A DNA stretch of 64,000 nucleotides from NCBI GenBank assembly GCA_016647705.1, contig JAENRU010000485.1:1-64000 (forward strand), read 5' to 3'. Origin of the DNA: Eucommia ulmoides. Lineage: Eukaryota; Streptophyta; Magnoliopsida; Garryales; Eucommiaceae. The position numbers were made by a program, and so were the translations under genes. A model generated the notes under the pieces. The model had not been told where the DNA came from, ran no database searches, and worked only from the letters and a program-made list of their open reading frames with translations. This document shows, piece after piece, positions 46,651 through 58,591 of the stretch. Within the stretch, counting starts at the first letter, position 1. Each line of letters opens with the position of its first letter.

Positions 46651-48860
46651 ATCCCCATTAACGGTGTAGCACTGTGTCACGCTTTATGAAGTGGTCCAGG
46701 GCTGGGCCCGTTGATTATTTTGGTGCCAATCAATGAGTTCGGGCTTGGGCTTCCGGGCGGGTAAAATTGGATATTTGATGATTCAACTTTCACGTTCATT
46801 TCAAGCCCGTAAAATGTGAAACGTAATAATTTTGGACAAAAAATAATTCTTTATCATTTAAATTTAAACATGTATTTAAGCACAAACTATTATAGTATAG
46901 TGCACTTGAATAAAATAATTCAAGAGAAAATTCACTTTGAAAAATAATTTTACATTTTTTTTTAAATTCATTGTTTGGGTGTTGCTAAAAAGGATTTGTA
47001 AAATTCATTGAATTTGTAAAATAAGATTTTAAATGGGAAAATGGAATTTCTAAATCTCATCGAAACAAGTGTTATTTCTAAATTCTTCCAAATATGAATT
47101 TCACTTCTCCTAATAAGTATAATTAAAAGGGACAGTTGGTAGAAGGTCGTAATAATGACAACAAATTAATAAAAAATCTTAAAGTAAATAATAACTTTCG
47201 TTTTAATCTTATCTATTATAAAAACACTAATGATGAGGGTGTTTTGGGGTGTCACCAAGTTAGCACCAGGGCTCCCGCCATGAGTTTACCATCGTCGTGA
47301 CATGATCACCTTCAGGAATTCAAAGTGTCACGCAGGAGCATATGCCGACCAACATTTCTCCCTGGAATCTCATTTTCATCTAGGGAGGACTAGTGTGCCT
47401 CTCAGAGACGCTGTCACCTAGAACTCTATGTTGTGTCTCTAGACGACCAACTTTAGAGACTTAGTCATTTGTCTCGACCAACACACTTCTTGAGTATGTT
47501 TCTCCCCCATAACTCCATGGATCCTCGAGCTCTTCGACCAACTCACCTCCATAGGCCTGACAAAGGTTCATGGGCTTCTCCAAACAGACTCGAAAGCCCA
47601 AACACAGTGATTATCTCCTAAGCGCCCCGAATTATCAGTTAAACACATAGTTTCGCCTAATTAACCGTATTTAGGCCTGATTAAGTAAAACTAGTCATTT
47701 TCAATGCCTATCAATAGTAGAGGCTATGCAAGCCCGAGGTAACGCTCAATCGCTATTTACATATATACTTGACGTGTTTCTATACTTCGTCGAGACAAAT
47801 TCCGACTCAGCAGGAGGATCTACTTGTCACATAACTGGACTATACTCGAGGTGTTGACCACTTTGGGACACCAACAACTAATTTTTCAATTAGGGTTGCA
47901 TCACCAACCGCCGCCCGCCATCAGATTTCAACCATCGCCGATCTCCAAAACTTCAGTTATCGTTCGCCAAAATTATCTTTACTTACAATCAACAACTTTT
48001 TAGTAACGTTTTTAATATACATTTTAGTTATAATTTTTTAGTCACATTCAATTAATTTTTCGGTCGACGATCACTAGAAAATTACGTGAATGTAACTAAA
48101 AATATACTAAAATGTAACAAGAAATACACTTAAAAATATAACTAAAAATTACATTAAACAAAATAGTTACATGTAATTGAAAAAATATACTAATAAAATT
48201 GTTACATGTAACTAAAAAAATCCCAAGGCGGTGGTCGGACTTTGGGGACCAAAGTCTTGAGGTATAGCGGTAGGAGACAACAAGTGGTAATAGAGGATGG
48301 TGTCGTCTGTAGACAATGCAATTTTAATTGGAAGCATTTGATTGAAGATACAATAGAGAATTGACCACATGTCTAAAATACAAGTTAAAAGACTTAAAAC
48401 ATAATTAAGAAATTTATATTCAAGTTAAAATTAAAATAAGATAAATTATTAATTAAATTCTCCATTTGGAATTATTAACCAAATATCCCTAATTAAAATG
48501 GTATTTATATAATTAAATTATTAAAAATTTTAATAAATATTTTAAAGAGTTTTTTATTATATAATCCTCCATAGAGAGACCATTAAGAAAAAAATTATTT
48601 TCATAAGTTTGGTTAGGATTCAGATTAAACAGTACAATCAATTAAGTTTTTGGCCTTTAGATGGGACAAAATAAGACATGAAAAGACATATATACCCCTC
48701 TCTCATTTGCGTTAACCATTTATGTTAAAGGAGATCTCTATCTCCCTCTAAACCTAACATAATGGAAATTACTCTTTCACTCTTAACCTAACATGACATT
48801 CTCTCTCTCTCTCTCTGTAAAATCAGTGGTCGTCTCTCTAGATATGAGGACTCGGGCGGT
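46651..48860. other. Intergenic DNA, including a GC-balanced tract at 47,220-47,890
   Basis: 46,651-47,220 is AT-rich with MITE-like TTGTTTGGGTG...AAATTC sequence. 47,220-47,890 has a balanced composition and no frame; its style (GGACTATACTCGAGGTGTTGACC near its end) suggests a retrotransposon LTR fragment, but no ends are visible. 47,890-48,770 is AT-rich. A CT microsatellite lies at 48,798-48,818. I see no supported gene. Confidence 0.45.
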
Positions 48861-48864
48861 CCAA

Positions 48865-49085
48865 ACCCTAGCAACGGCGACAGCTGCTTTGCCCGTGAGG
48901 TAGACAGAGACGACGACGGAGGTCGGCGAACCGCTGGGCATCGTCGTTTTCGGGGTTCTCTCTCGCTCTCTCTCTCTAAACCCTAGCGATGGCTTGGCCT
49001 GTGAGATCGACGGAGACGATCCGGCGATGGCTTGGCCCGTGAGGTCGACGGAGACAGAGACGGAGGTCGGCGAACCGCCGGTGAT
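48865..49085. repeat. GC-rich tandem duplication (~105-bp unit) with AAACCCTAGC starts
   Basis: Two copies begin AAACCCTAGC at about 48,864 and 48,977. Each contains CCCGTGAGGT(A/C)GAC..GAGAC and ends GACGGAGGTCGGCGAACCGC. The second copy has an extra internal GATGGCTTGGCC duplication. The composition resembles a coding 5' end, but no long frame is kept. Confidence 0.75.
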
Positions 49086-49630
49086 ATGATTTGTTTTGCT
49101 TTGTTTTTGTGGATTTGAGTTTTGGATTTTCTTGTGTTCAAATTTTCTGCCGAGGAGCTGAGTCTCATCACGAACTCTAAGAGGGAGGCCGAGCAGGAAC
49201 TACCGCTCGTTTTCTCTGCTGAGCTCAAGATCGGATCCTCTTCCGTTATCGTCTCTGGCCTCTCTTATCCGAAAACCCAGATCTGCGCCCTATCTTCTCT
49301 CTCTCTCTTGATTTGCTTTGATTCTCATTCAATTATTTAATAATTAGTGTTTGTGTGTTTAATTGATGTGGGTTTGATTTTAGCGAAGGTATCCCAGTGG
49401 ATTTGGCAGGAGATATGGGTTTGCATTTGGTTCTGGCAGTGGGTCTGGAAGTGGATTCCGATTTCACGATCTATAGGGTTCCAGATTTCACGTTTTTGTT
49501 TTGGATTTGTGGGTATTTTGATTTTGGGGGTTTCTTGTATATTTTTGAAGTGGTTGTTTTCACGATTTTCACTCTGCGTTTTGAATTTGTGGGTGTTTTT
49601 GTATATTTTTTGAAGTGGTGGCGGTAGTGG
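49086..49630 (+). pseudogene. Unidentified gene-fragment-like segment
   Basis: A plus-strand frame from about 49,122 reads MDFLVFKFSAEELSLITNS, then KREAEQELPLVFSAELKIG, then SSSVIVSGLSYPK. Amphipathic spacing and codon-like composition look like a real exon. It then runs into a CT-rich tract (49,295-49,315), with T-rich intron-like sequence beyond. I do not recognise the family. Neighbouring GC-rich duplications and dispersed repeats suggest a captured or decayed gene piece and not an active gene. Confidence 0.35.
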
Positions 49631-50310
49631 CAGGTATTTTTTTTTTCTCTCTCTCTATATATATTTCTCTCTCTATATATACATATATTTCTGTCTAATC
49701 TTTGGTAGTGATAGATGTTGTTCGTTTTAGTGGTGTTCTTCGATGGTGTTGATATTCGATTCGACGGGTGTTGTTGGCGGTGTTGATGTTCGTTTCGGAC
49801 AACCATCAGCTACCACTAGCTAGATCCGGCAACCACCGTCGGTCACCAATCAAATTTTATCCAGACAACGTAAATGCATTAACGTTAACACAAGAGACCC
49901 TAAAAAAATGTGTATTAATGTTAACGCTAAAACCAATAAAACGTGTATTTATATTAACGTAAATATTTCAAACAAAATATGTTAACACACAACTCCTAAA
50001 AAATAAAATACATTAACGTTAACGCAATTATTTAATGGATTGGGTTGTAATTGCGTTAATGTTAATGCAACTAAGTTTGTCTATAAACAAAAAAGATTTG
50101 GACTTCAAAAAGCTTGCCTATATAAAACGTTAATGTTAACGCATTTAACGTCAGTGGCTGGGTTTGTTCACGTTTGTGGTGTTTTTTGGCGTGTTGATGT
50201 TCGATTCGGCGGTGTTGTTCGACAGTGGTGGTGTTCAATTTCGATTCGGACAATCATCGGCCATCACTAGCCAGATTCGGCAACTGCCGTCGACCACCAG
50301 CTAGATTTAA
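49631..50310. repeat. CT/TA microsatellites and two copies of a ~150-bp GGTGTT repeat
   Basis: (CT)n and (TA)n runs lie at 49,648-49,688. The segments 49,715-49,860 and 50,150-50,310 share GGTGTTGATGTTCG, TCGGACAANCATC, CACTAGC(T/C)AGAT(C/T)C and CCGTCG(G/A). They belong to the same dispersed family as 17,000-17,300. The first GTTAAC motifs already appear between them. Confidence 0.7.
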
Positions 50311-51500
50311 AGTTAAAGTTAACACCGGTGTTGATATTCAATTCGGCGGTGGATTGAAAATGTTCATTAACGTTAAAACACACCATTTTTCATTTTGTAC
50401 AAGTGTTTTTCTAGACAAATTTAAATGTGGTAATGGCTGGATTGTAATTTGTATTGAACATTAACACAACTAAGTTTAATGTGCTAGATTGGTGTGCGTT
50501 AACGTAAACGCAACTAAGTAAAATGTGGCATTGGTGTGCGTTAACGTTAACGCAACTAAGTTAAATGTATTGGATTGTAATTACGTTAACGTTAATGCAA
50601 TAAGTTAAATGTACTGGATTGAAATTGCGTTAACGTTAACACAATTAAATAAATGTGTTGGAGTTGTAAGTGTGTTAATGTTAATGTAATTAAGTTTGTC
50701 TGTGTTGTGAGTGATTTTTATTTCACACATTTTTTTGGACAACTTTAAGTGCATTAACGTTTAATACAGAGAGGTAACAAAATGTGCATTGACGTTAACG
50801 CAAACTATTAACGTTAACAAACACACAAATGAACAAGATGCATTAATGTAAATACACACAAAATATGCTAAATATTCAAGAAAAAAAACACACAACATGT
50901 CTGGTGGTAAAATGAGTTAACGTTAATGTAATACAAAAAAAGAAGAAGGTAATGGCTGGGTTGTAATTGTGTTGAGCGTTAACACAACTAAATATATTGG
51001 GGTTGTATTTGCGTTAACGTTAACGCAATTAAGTTAAGTGTGTTAGATTGTAATTGTATTAACGTTAACGCAATAAAATTAAATGTGTTGGGTTGTAATC
51101 GTGTTAACGTTAACGCAATTAAGTTAATGTGTTGAGTTGTATTTGCGTTAACATTAATGCAACTAACGTTAACATTAATGCACACAAAATAAATAATGAA
51201 AGAGACGATAATATGAAACACAAAAAATAAAATAAAATACATTAACGTTAACGTACACACAAACGAATAAGATGCATTATGTAAACACACAAAATATGAT
51301 AAATATTCAAGAGAAAAAATATATAATTCGTCTGGTGATAAAATGAGTTAACGTTAACGTAATGCACAAACAGACAGATTGGGAGATGATGCGTTAACAA
51401 AAAAAAATAAAATGGATTCAACAACGTTAACGTCAATCCCAATGTAATATTATAATATAGGTAAGTGGTATTTACTTGAATAGGTTACGTTAATGTTAAC
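49870..51500. repeat. Minisatellite built on the palindrome GTTAACGTTAAC
   Basis: The dodecamer GTTAACGTTAAC or a version with one or two changes occurs about 25-30 times in 1.6 kb, usually as GCGTTAACGTTAACGCAA. In two tight stretches (about 50,480-50,690 and 50,990-51,180) it sits in a ~45-bp unit. The rest of that unit is AACTAAGTTAAATGTGTTGG followed by a TTGTAATT block. Elsewhere the spacing is irregular. The palindrome has an ACGT core and keeps a CpG in very AT-rich DNA. Frames of 60-100 codons crossing it are repeat-derived and not called as genes. Confidence 0.9.
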
Positions 51501-52302
51501 ATCCTTTGTTGTCCAAATTTGTCTTATTCCATAATGACAAAATGACAGACTTGTAAATAAATGTTAATATGGAGGGTCATAATGAAGGATTTTTTTCTAA
51601 AAATTTGGTGGAGTCTGAAAATTTAATTGTTCATGTTAGGTTTTTTTTTTTTTTTTATTGGGTTTATATAGAGAAGTAAAAAATTAATTACCCTATTTTA
51701 AAATGGTGGAAAATTACAAAATTACCCCGTTACAATCATTGAGCAGCACATTTCCATCGAAATCAAAGGGCTGAAGCTTCAAATAGCTGAGATCGGAAGT
51801 GAGTCATCATCAGCAGCGGTGTTCCTTCATATTTTCCGGCGATATGGTTCTCCTGGCGGCACCATTGCCATTTTCAGAGCGGGGGTTCAGGGCGATTGCA
51901 CTCGACTCTCAGAGGTTACGGACTGTCTGACCCGCCACCGGAGCCCGAGGAGATCAATTACTCCGACTCGACGTCGACTTCACCGGCGTCCTCGACGCCC
52001 TTGACGTTTCCAAGGCGATTCCGTTTAATCGGATTTGAGTTTGGCTGATGCGAAAATGCTGAGAAAATAGAAGGTATATATATTTAGTTAGTTTGACTGT
52101 GTGTTGATGTCTTTGTTTTGAAAGCAATGATGAGGAGAAAATATTCGTTATCCATATGCTTTTAGGGCTATGTAAGTGATGCTGTGGTGTGATTATTGCA
52201 GTGAATTTACTCAATAAGTTCACCAAATTTATACTGTTCATTACATTATAAAATTTAGTGGTTGGATTAGGTGACCGTAATTTTATTTATTTTTTCAATT
52301 TG
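51501..52302. other. Spacer with a GC-rich gene-like tract at 51,740-52,050
   Basis: The tract at 51,740-52,050 has leader-like and exon-like composition. One frame reads VDFTGVLDALDVSKAIPF near 51,970-52,020, but other frames and stops interrupt it within 60 codons. I do not recognise it; a short gene fragment is possible. The rest (51,501-51,740 and 52,050-52,302) is AT-rich with nothing supported. Confidence 0.4.
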
Positions 52303-52634
52303 TGTTGTCTAGGTTGCGACCATACCAGCTATAATTCGCCAGATCCCATCAGAAGTCCGCAATTAAGCGTGCTTAGGTATGAGTGGTATTAGGGTAAGTG
52401 ATCTCCTGGGAAGTTCTCATGTTGCAACCCAATTGAATTTAGGAAGAGATCTTGGCGCAACGATAGAAGTTGTCGCTGGTGTGACCTGGAGGTCAAGGGT
52501 TCGAGTCGTGGAAACAACTCCTTGCAATGCAAGGTAAGTTTGCGTACAATAGACCCAAGTGGTATGATCCTTCTCCGGACTCCGCGCATGACAGGAGTTT
52601 TGTAGCACCAAACTGACCTTTTATGTTGTCTAGG
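52303..52634 (+). mobile_element. Composite retroposon: 5S rRNA sequence fused to an Au-type SINE within one target-site duplication
   Basis: The repeat TGTTGTCTAGG (11 bp, exact) lies at 52,303-52,313 and 52,624-52,634. Between them are a full-length 5S rRNA-like segment (52,312-52,430) and, 15-20 bp on, an Au SINE (about 52,448-52,620). Au landmarks: GAAGTTGTCGCTGGTGTGAC, CTGGAGGTCAAGGGTTCGAG (box B), GCGTACAATAGACCC, CTCCGGACTCCGCGCATGAC and a short T-rich end. One direct repeat around both parts shows that they were inserted together as a single unit. Both parts are derived from RNA polymerase III genes. Confidence 0.9.
52312..52430 (+). pseudogene. 5S rRNA-derived sequence (119 bp)
   Basis: The length equals that of plant 5S rRNA. 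Conserved stretches include GATCCCATCAGAA, TTAAGCGTGCTT, the intermediate element region (GAGTGGTATTAGGGTAAGTG) and CTCCTGGGAAG, and the ends GGTTGCGACC and GTTGCAACCC can pair as helix I. Several substitutions mark it as a derived copy. It stands alone, has no terminator T-run directly after its end, and is joined to an SINE, so it is not an rDNA array unit. Confidence 0.9.
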
Positions 52635-53489
52635 GTAATTTTGACTTGGAATTATTGAGTTTTGGTTGTGTTTGGTTGGATGGAGAATGAATGATGTGGA
52701 TATTTTAACTTCTATTTCTATAATTTGGTTGGAGGAAGTGTATTTCCTCCTTCGAAAAACAAACTCATGGCACTACATTTGCACTTACATGGTTTTGCAT
52801 TTACGTGAATGAGATCTAATAGGAATGAAGTTGTATTTTGAATGGGTGCCCATTCAAATTTTGGGGGCTTGGGGTTGTTGGTTGGGAATTGGGATCCAAT
52901 TTTGTGGTTGTTATATTGGGAGAAATTGTGTCTTACCTCAAATTTATAGTTATTGTACTCAAATAGTTTTTGGATTTATTGGTTTATCTATTGTGACCTT
53001 GAGGTTCCGGATTCAAATTTTGGAAATAGTCTCTCTGTATGGAGGGGCAACACTGTATACATCTAATCTTCCACAGACCCTGCAATGGAAGGAGTCTTTG
53101 TGCATTGGGTTTTCATTTTTTGATACCTCTTTACTAATTAAAAATTTAGATAATTTTCATTATTTTAATGATCTAGTCAAAACCAGTAATGATGCTATAA
53201 AATTTGATGAAAGCACCAAGTGGTTTTGAGTATTACAGTTAAACTATTAGCCATGGTGCTTGTATAAAATTCTTCAGCACTCTAGGTGCCTGCTTAGATT
53301 GACTTCTAAAAGGAGAAGAAAGTTTTATCCCCATAAGTAGTCTTGTTTTGTTCGTCAAAAATCTATTTTGATATCGAATCCAAACAAACTGTAGTAAGCC
53401 AATGGGCCTAACTCACTCTCGAAAGACTCCTTGAAAAAGGAAGATTATCTCAGACTTTATATAGCTCAGGATCAGGTAACACAAGCAAT
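52635..53489. other. Spacer with a second, diverged Au-like SINE fragment (about 52,980-53,115)
   Basis: The fragment reads TTGTGACCTTGAGGTTCCGG, then ATTCAAATTTTGGAAATAGT, and near its end CACAGACCCTGCAATGGAAGG, in the order of the Au consensus but with many changes. A 134-codon plus-strand frame (52,825-53,229) runs straight through it and is therefore not a gene. A TTGTGTTTGGTTGGATGG-type MITE-like piece precedes it (52,665-52,760). No target-site duplication is clear. Confidence 0.6.
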
Positions 53490-54523
53490 GTGGGATTCAA
53501 CATGTCCCCTCATGCCTTGAAATATGTCATTGATCTCCTTCAGGACACTGGGATGCTTGGATGTAGACCTGCTTCAAGTCCTATGGACCCAAATCTTAAG
53601 TTAACAACAAATTCAGGAGAATTATTACCAGAACTATCGATATATCAGCGACTTGTGGGTCGCCTTATCTATCTTACTAATACAAGGCCAGATCTTATGT
53701 ATGCTATCAGTGTTGTGAGCCATTTTATGCACTTACCTGGTACACCACACTTGGATGCAATCTACTATATCCTTCGTTACCTCAAAACCTGTCCTAGTCT
53801 TGGTCTCTTTTATATAACAGGGGCACATGAGGTACTCTCCTGCTTTACAGATGCCGACTATGCAAGATCGAAGAACAATAGACTTTTGACCTCTAGTCTA
53901 TGCACCTTTCGTGGAAGACACCTAATTTCGTGGAAGATTAAGAAGCAATCCATTGTCTCTCAATCTTCTGCTGAAGCTGAGTATCACGTCATAGCTCAGG
54001 GAACGTGTGAACTCTTTTGGCTTCGTTCTGTTCTGACCGAGCTGGGACTTTCCATGAAAAACTCATCTAAACTGCTTTGAGACAATAAGTCCGCCATAAT
54101 GCTATCATCGGACTCAATTCTTCATGAAAGGGCGAAATACATCGATGTGGATATCCATTTTATCTGTGAGAAAGTCCGATCAGGAATCATCACACCTACC
54201 TTCATCTCATCTTCTGAATAGGCTGCTGATATATTCACCAAGTCTACAAGACTATCTCTTCTTCAATCAGCTATTGGCAACCTAGGGCTCATCAACATTT
54301 TCGCCCCAGTTTGAGGAAAAGTGTTGAAATACAACATGTATGCATTTATTTTTTGCCCTGATATCGTTATTGTAAGACTTTATTAGCTCATTTATTCGGG
54401 TGATATCCTTGCTAATTTAGTTTGTTCGCTCCTGTGGCTATATAATTAGGAGTATAGAATCCATTTTGTATATAAGAAAATACTAAAATATACTTTTCTC
54501 TTTTCCTATATCCTTTTGATACA
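53490..54523 (+). mobile_element. Ty1/copia retrotransposon 3' remnant: RNase H, polypurine tract and 3' LTR
   Basis: The frame at 53,490-54,080 holds the end of reverse transcriptase and RNase H of copia elements: TGMLGCRPASSPMDPN, YQRLVGRLIYLTNTRPDL, FTDADYARSKNNR (catalytic Asp), SWKIKKQSIVSQSSAEAEYH (catalytic Glu). A TGA interrupts before DNKSAIMLS. The same frame then gives HERAKYIDVDIHFI and, after a TAG, AADIFTKS, the usual C-terminal end of Pol. The polypurine tract TTGAGGAAAAG (54,310) is followed by an LTR-like TGTTGAAATACAACATG at 54,322, ending near GATACA (54,523). Gag, integrase, most of reverse transcriptase and the 5' LTR are missing. Confidence 0.9.
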
Positions 54524-56714
54524 AATATGAACTTATTGGTAATAAATAGACACTCTAGAACATATTAAAATATAGATTTTGTTGATAAATGGGTTTCAAA
54601 TCGGGAACAATCATGTATCGAGTGGGTTGGATGAACAGTGGGTTGCAAAATTTAGGGTGCATGGCAAAAGACACTACTTTAATCTAGGTTGTTCTTTGGC
54701 TAAATTATTGCATTTTTTTTTCTCAACAGGGAATATGTTTCAGCTATATGCAGCGTGATTGGGGCAAGTATCGTCAGACCAGAGGGTTGAATAACAACTT
54801 GCAAGCTTCTTCTGCTTTGAGTAAAAGTGTTATGATTGTTGGTTCTTTTCCTTTCGGAAGATAATTATTATAGTTTTTTTTATTACTTGTTAAATGTAAG
54901 AATCACTACTGCGTGTTTTTTATTTCACTCCAAGGAGCTTTTTAAAATTATTTTAATTTTTTTTTTTTTTTTATTAAATAGAAGAAGAAGATACAAACAC
55001 TAGCAACATATCTAAATCTAGAATTGAGTTCGACTTCAATTATATGTAAAATTGTTTCAAGTTCATTTTGAAATTCGAGAAAATTTCAATTCATAAAAAA
55101 AAAATGCAATAATTAAATAAAATTATGCGTTCTTGTTTAGTGTTTTTGTTCCCAGATTTTTGTTTTTGTTCCAAAAAAATTATCAGCTAACAATTATGTT
55201 TGGCTTCTCTTAAATTGGTTCTCTAAAAACTAACTCATGAGATATAACTTTCCCTCATACTTATAACTTGACTACCAGTTCCTTCCATATCTAATGTGGG
55301 ACAAACCCAACGATCTCCCACTTACACATCGAGCTCTTAGTCGGCTAACCCTCGACCAATCTCTCTTCCTTTGTAGTTATTGAGTCAGAGATGTTGTAAT
55401 TTGGGCTTTGATATCAGTGTAAAGTGGTCTTGGATCTCTTTCAATTCTAAAAATAACTCATAAAGCGAGCTTTTCCCTTACTTATAATCTGACCATTAGT
55501 CCCTTCAACATTCAATGTGGGATAAACCCAATAGAAAAAACCCTTTTTTCCCCTTGTTTCTATTCCGAGATTATTGGGAATAGCAGAAATTTGGGAACAA
55601 CAAACATTAACCGAACGGGGCCTTAGCAAGTGAAGTTCAATAACTTCTACCATATCTATTCCTGCATTGATGGTGGATAAAACACAGGCTCGGTAGTTTG
55701 AACCATAAGGATCCGACAGTCTATCATGGTAGCCATATATTTTGTGATGGCAGGTTTAAATACACTCTTCAACTATGATCTCAACTCAGTCTTGCACTCT
55801 CCTAATTTCAATTGTTTTAATTTGATCTTTACTTTTGAGAAACCTAAAACCTTGCCGATAAAGAGAGAAGGATGACCAGGGTTGCACTACGTACACGACA
55901 CTAATAAGGACTATAGAACTATCGGTGACGGTAACTTGAAACAGAGAGAGAGATGATTAAATGTGTGTGAAAAGGAAAAGAGGTATCTGACATGTGGTAA
56001 ATGATAACGGAATGTATGACCCATGGCGTAGAAGGGAAAGGGTGAAAGGAAAGACATGCAATAGAGGTATCTCGCTGGGTTAGGAAAGAAATGGGGAGAT
56101 AGGTACGTTTGGATGCCTTAAACTAAAAGAAGTGAGCATCTCATCAGATATTTTACTGGTAACTGGAGACTCACAAGTGGAGCAGGATCGATTTGATCTG
56201 ATCAAAAGTCACTATGTAAGAAAATATTGGAGGGCATCCAACCAAGTCCCTACAAATCTCTGCAGTATGGTTGTCCTTGCCACCGAAAGAGCATTGCCCA
56301 TGTTAGCCGCGACCACGGACATCCCAAGAACTACCATTGTAGCCACAACAAAAGTTACCACAATGACTACAACTAGAGTGATAACCTTATCTTGCTAAGG
56401 AGGATGTGTAACATGATCCAAAGGAGGGAGACTGGAGGACTGAGAAGTGTCTCAAGTGATGACATGTTTAACACAAGAATACGTCTCCACACCAGAATGT
56501 CTTCACCAAAAAAATAAAAAAAGGTTTTAGTAAACAAAAATGAAATAAAATTATACAATAAATAACAAAACGATGCCTTAAAAACATACCAGCACTTCGC
56601 CGTAGAAGAACTTAGTTACTTTCTTAACTAAAATATATAGATTACAGATAATGATGAACAATATACAAAAGTTATAGTTTGCAGAATCAAACACAGTGCC
56701 TTGGCTAACAAACT
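54524..56714. other. Intergenic DNA with a short tandem duplication at 55,220-55,530
   Basis: Segments at about 55,220-55,320 and 55,440-55,525 share AACTCATNA, CTTACTTATAANNTGAC and CAATGTGGGA(C/T)AAACCCAA. A TTTGATATCAGTGTAAAGTGG phrase between them resembles LTR-derived repeats. Near 54,780-54,850 a block with AATAACAACTTGCAAGCTTC resembles pieces of the RLP 5' flanks (about 1,187 and 61,798). The plus-strand frame at 56,132-56,398 has no recognisable feature. No gene is supported. Confidence 0.45.
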
Positions 56715-58591
56715 TCATTCCTTTCGCCTCACCATTCTCCCTCTTCGTTTATGATTCCTTAGGACAAACGTCTTCAAAAACCATGCGTGCTTACTTGTGG
56801 TGAAAAGATTCCCCATTATCCACCGAACTACTAGCCCGCTTGCACATCCCATGCATATGAAAATCCAATCAATCTTATCCGGGAACCCGGAATATTCATT
56901 TTCATCGGTCAAAGATCGTGGTGGAGAACTTCCATATTTCTTTGACAAAGGATCTCCAAACAACCTTGAATTCCAACCATATGAACTATTATCGAATGTA
57001 TTGAATTGCTTCCCTCCTGGTATAGGCCTACTTAGATGGTTGTGAGATACATCAAAGAATGCGAGGAATGTGAGTTCTGTGAGCTGCTGGGAATCTGTCT
57101 TGAGAGCTCATTATTGGAGAGGTCCAAGGCTTCAAGCTCTCTCAAGTTCCCCACGGACAAAGGGATTGGACCTATTAGATCATTATTGGAGAGGTTGAGC
57201 AGCTGAACTCCTTTGAGATTGCCAATAGATTCTCGGATGGTCCCTTCAAATTTGTTGCTTGATAGATCAATAGATGTGAAGACAGTTTGTACCCCACTAT
57301 ATTGCATGTTTGTACCTTTGTTTCTGAATGTTATAAAGAAAGTAAAATTTGCGGCAAACACAGACGGAAGATTGATAACTTGTTCTGTTTTGTACGTATG
57401 TGGGATGATCCATGCCTTGAGCATTTGTGCCATTCCAATTTTGGAAGAGTCTGGATGGAAGCTCACCCATAAAGATGTTGTTGGGGAGATCAATGATTCA
57501 GAGCTTGGGGAAATCGAAATTTGAGAGAGAATTCTTAATAACACCACAAAATTGATTGGATCTCAAGAGAAGAATCTTTAACTTTGGAAGTTTTCGCAGC
57601 CAAATGGGGAAAGTGTCAGTGATGTGATTGTGTCCAAGGTTAAGATTCTCCAACATTGTGCAATTTGCCAAGGATCTAAATAAAGGACCGTTGAAATGAT
57701 TTTGATTGAGGTCAATCGTTTGCAATTTGCATATTTCATTGTACAGTTGAGGAATGGTGCCATGGGAGTTGTTGTTTCCTAAATTCAATAACAATGGAGA
57801 ATTGCTGAAGTTGCTCAAACATTTGGTAATTATGCCACTCAAGCTGTTATTTGACAAGTCGATTACATCTAGCAAGCCAGAATTGCAAATCGACTCTAGA
57901 ATCCCTCATGTTAGTAAATTGTTGGCGACACGATAAATGATGGTGGCTAATGGAGGAATGGGATGTGATCTTTGTAGGAAGTTAGAATCAAGTTTTAAGC
58001 TTTGCAGCCTCTCCCAAGGAAGAACTGAAGGAAGTTGTTCAAATCCAGTTAGAGAGTTAAAAGATGCGCCCGAAAAAAGCAAAGACCTCTTACCAACATC
58101 GAATATCTATTTGGGTATTTGGCCATTAATATTATTGACCGAAATCTCTGGCCACTCCAATTCATCTTGATATTTTAAAAACTCAGGGAATGAATTTAGG
58201 TTGCAAGCGCCAAGTCCAAATGTCTTAAGCTTTGGAACAGTAGAATTGGTAGTGGTTTGATATAGCAAAGACAATCGATTTGCTGACAAATGTAGTTTCT
58301 TTAGATCTTTGAGCTAGAGAAACAAGTTTGCATCTAATGTGCCACTCAAGATGTTAAATTGTAAACCAAGTGTATTGAGATTCATGAGTTTGAAAATTGA
58401 TTCCGGGATCGGGCCACGGAGTTCATTATGACCGATTTCTACCTAAGTTAATTGGGTTGAGTTTCCTAGACAAGATGGAATCCCACCGGTCAACTGATTA
58501 ATATAAAGCTGTAAGAAAGTTAGTTGAGTGAGGTTGCACATAGTAGACGGGATTTCTCCATGAAAATTGTTGGAGCCAAGAGTTAGGTAAT

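Noticed and set aside
48864-48986. Telomere-like AAACCCTA motif
   Set aside because: It occurs only as single units at the start of two duplicated segments, not as a telomeric tandem array.
52312-52430. Functional 5S rRNA gene
   Set aside because: It has many substitutions, is not in an array and has no T-run terminator at its end. It is joined to an Au SINE within one target-site duplication.
52825-53229. 134-codon plus-strand ORF
   Set aside because: It runs through a diverged Au-like SINE and MITE-like sequence and shows no domain.
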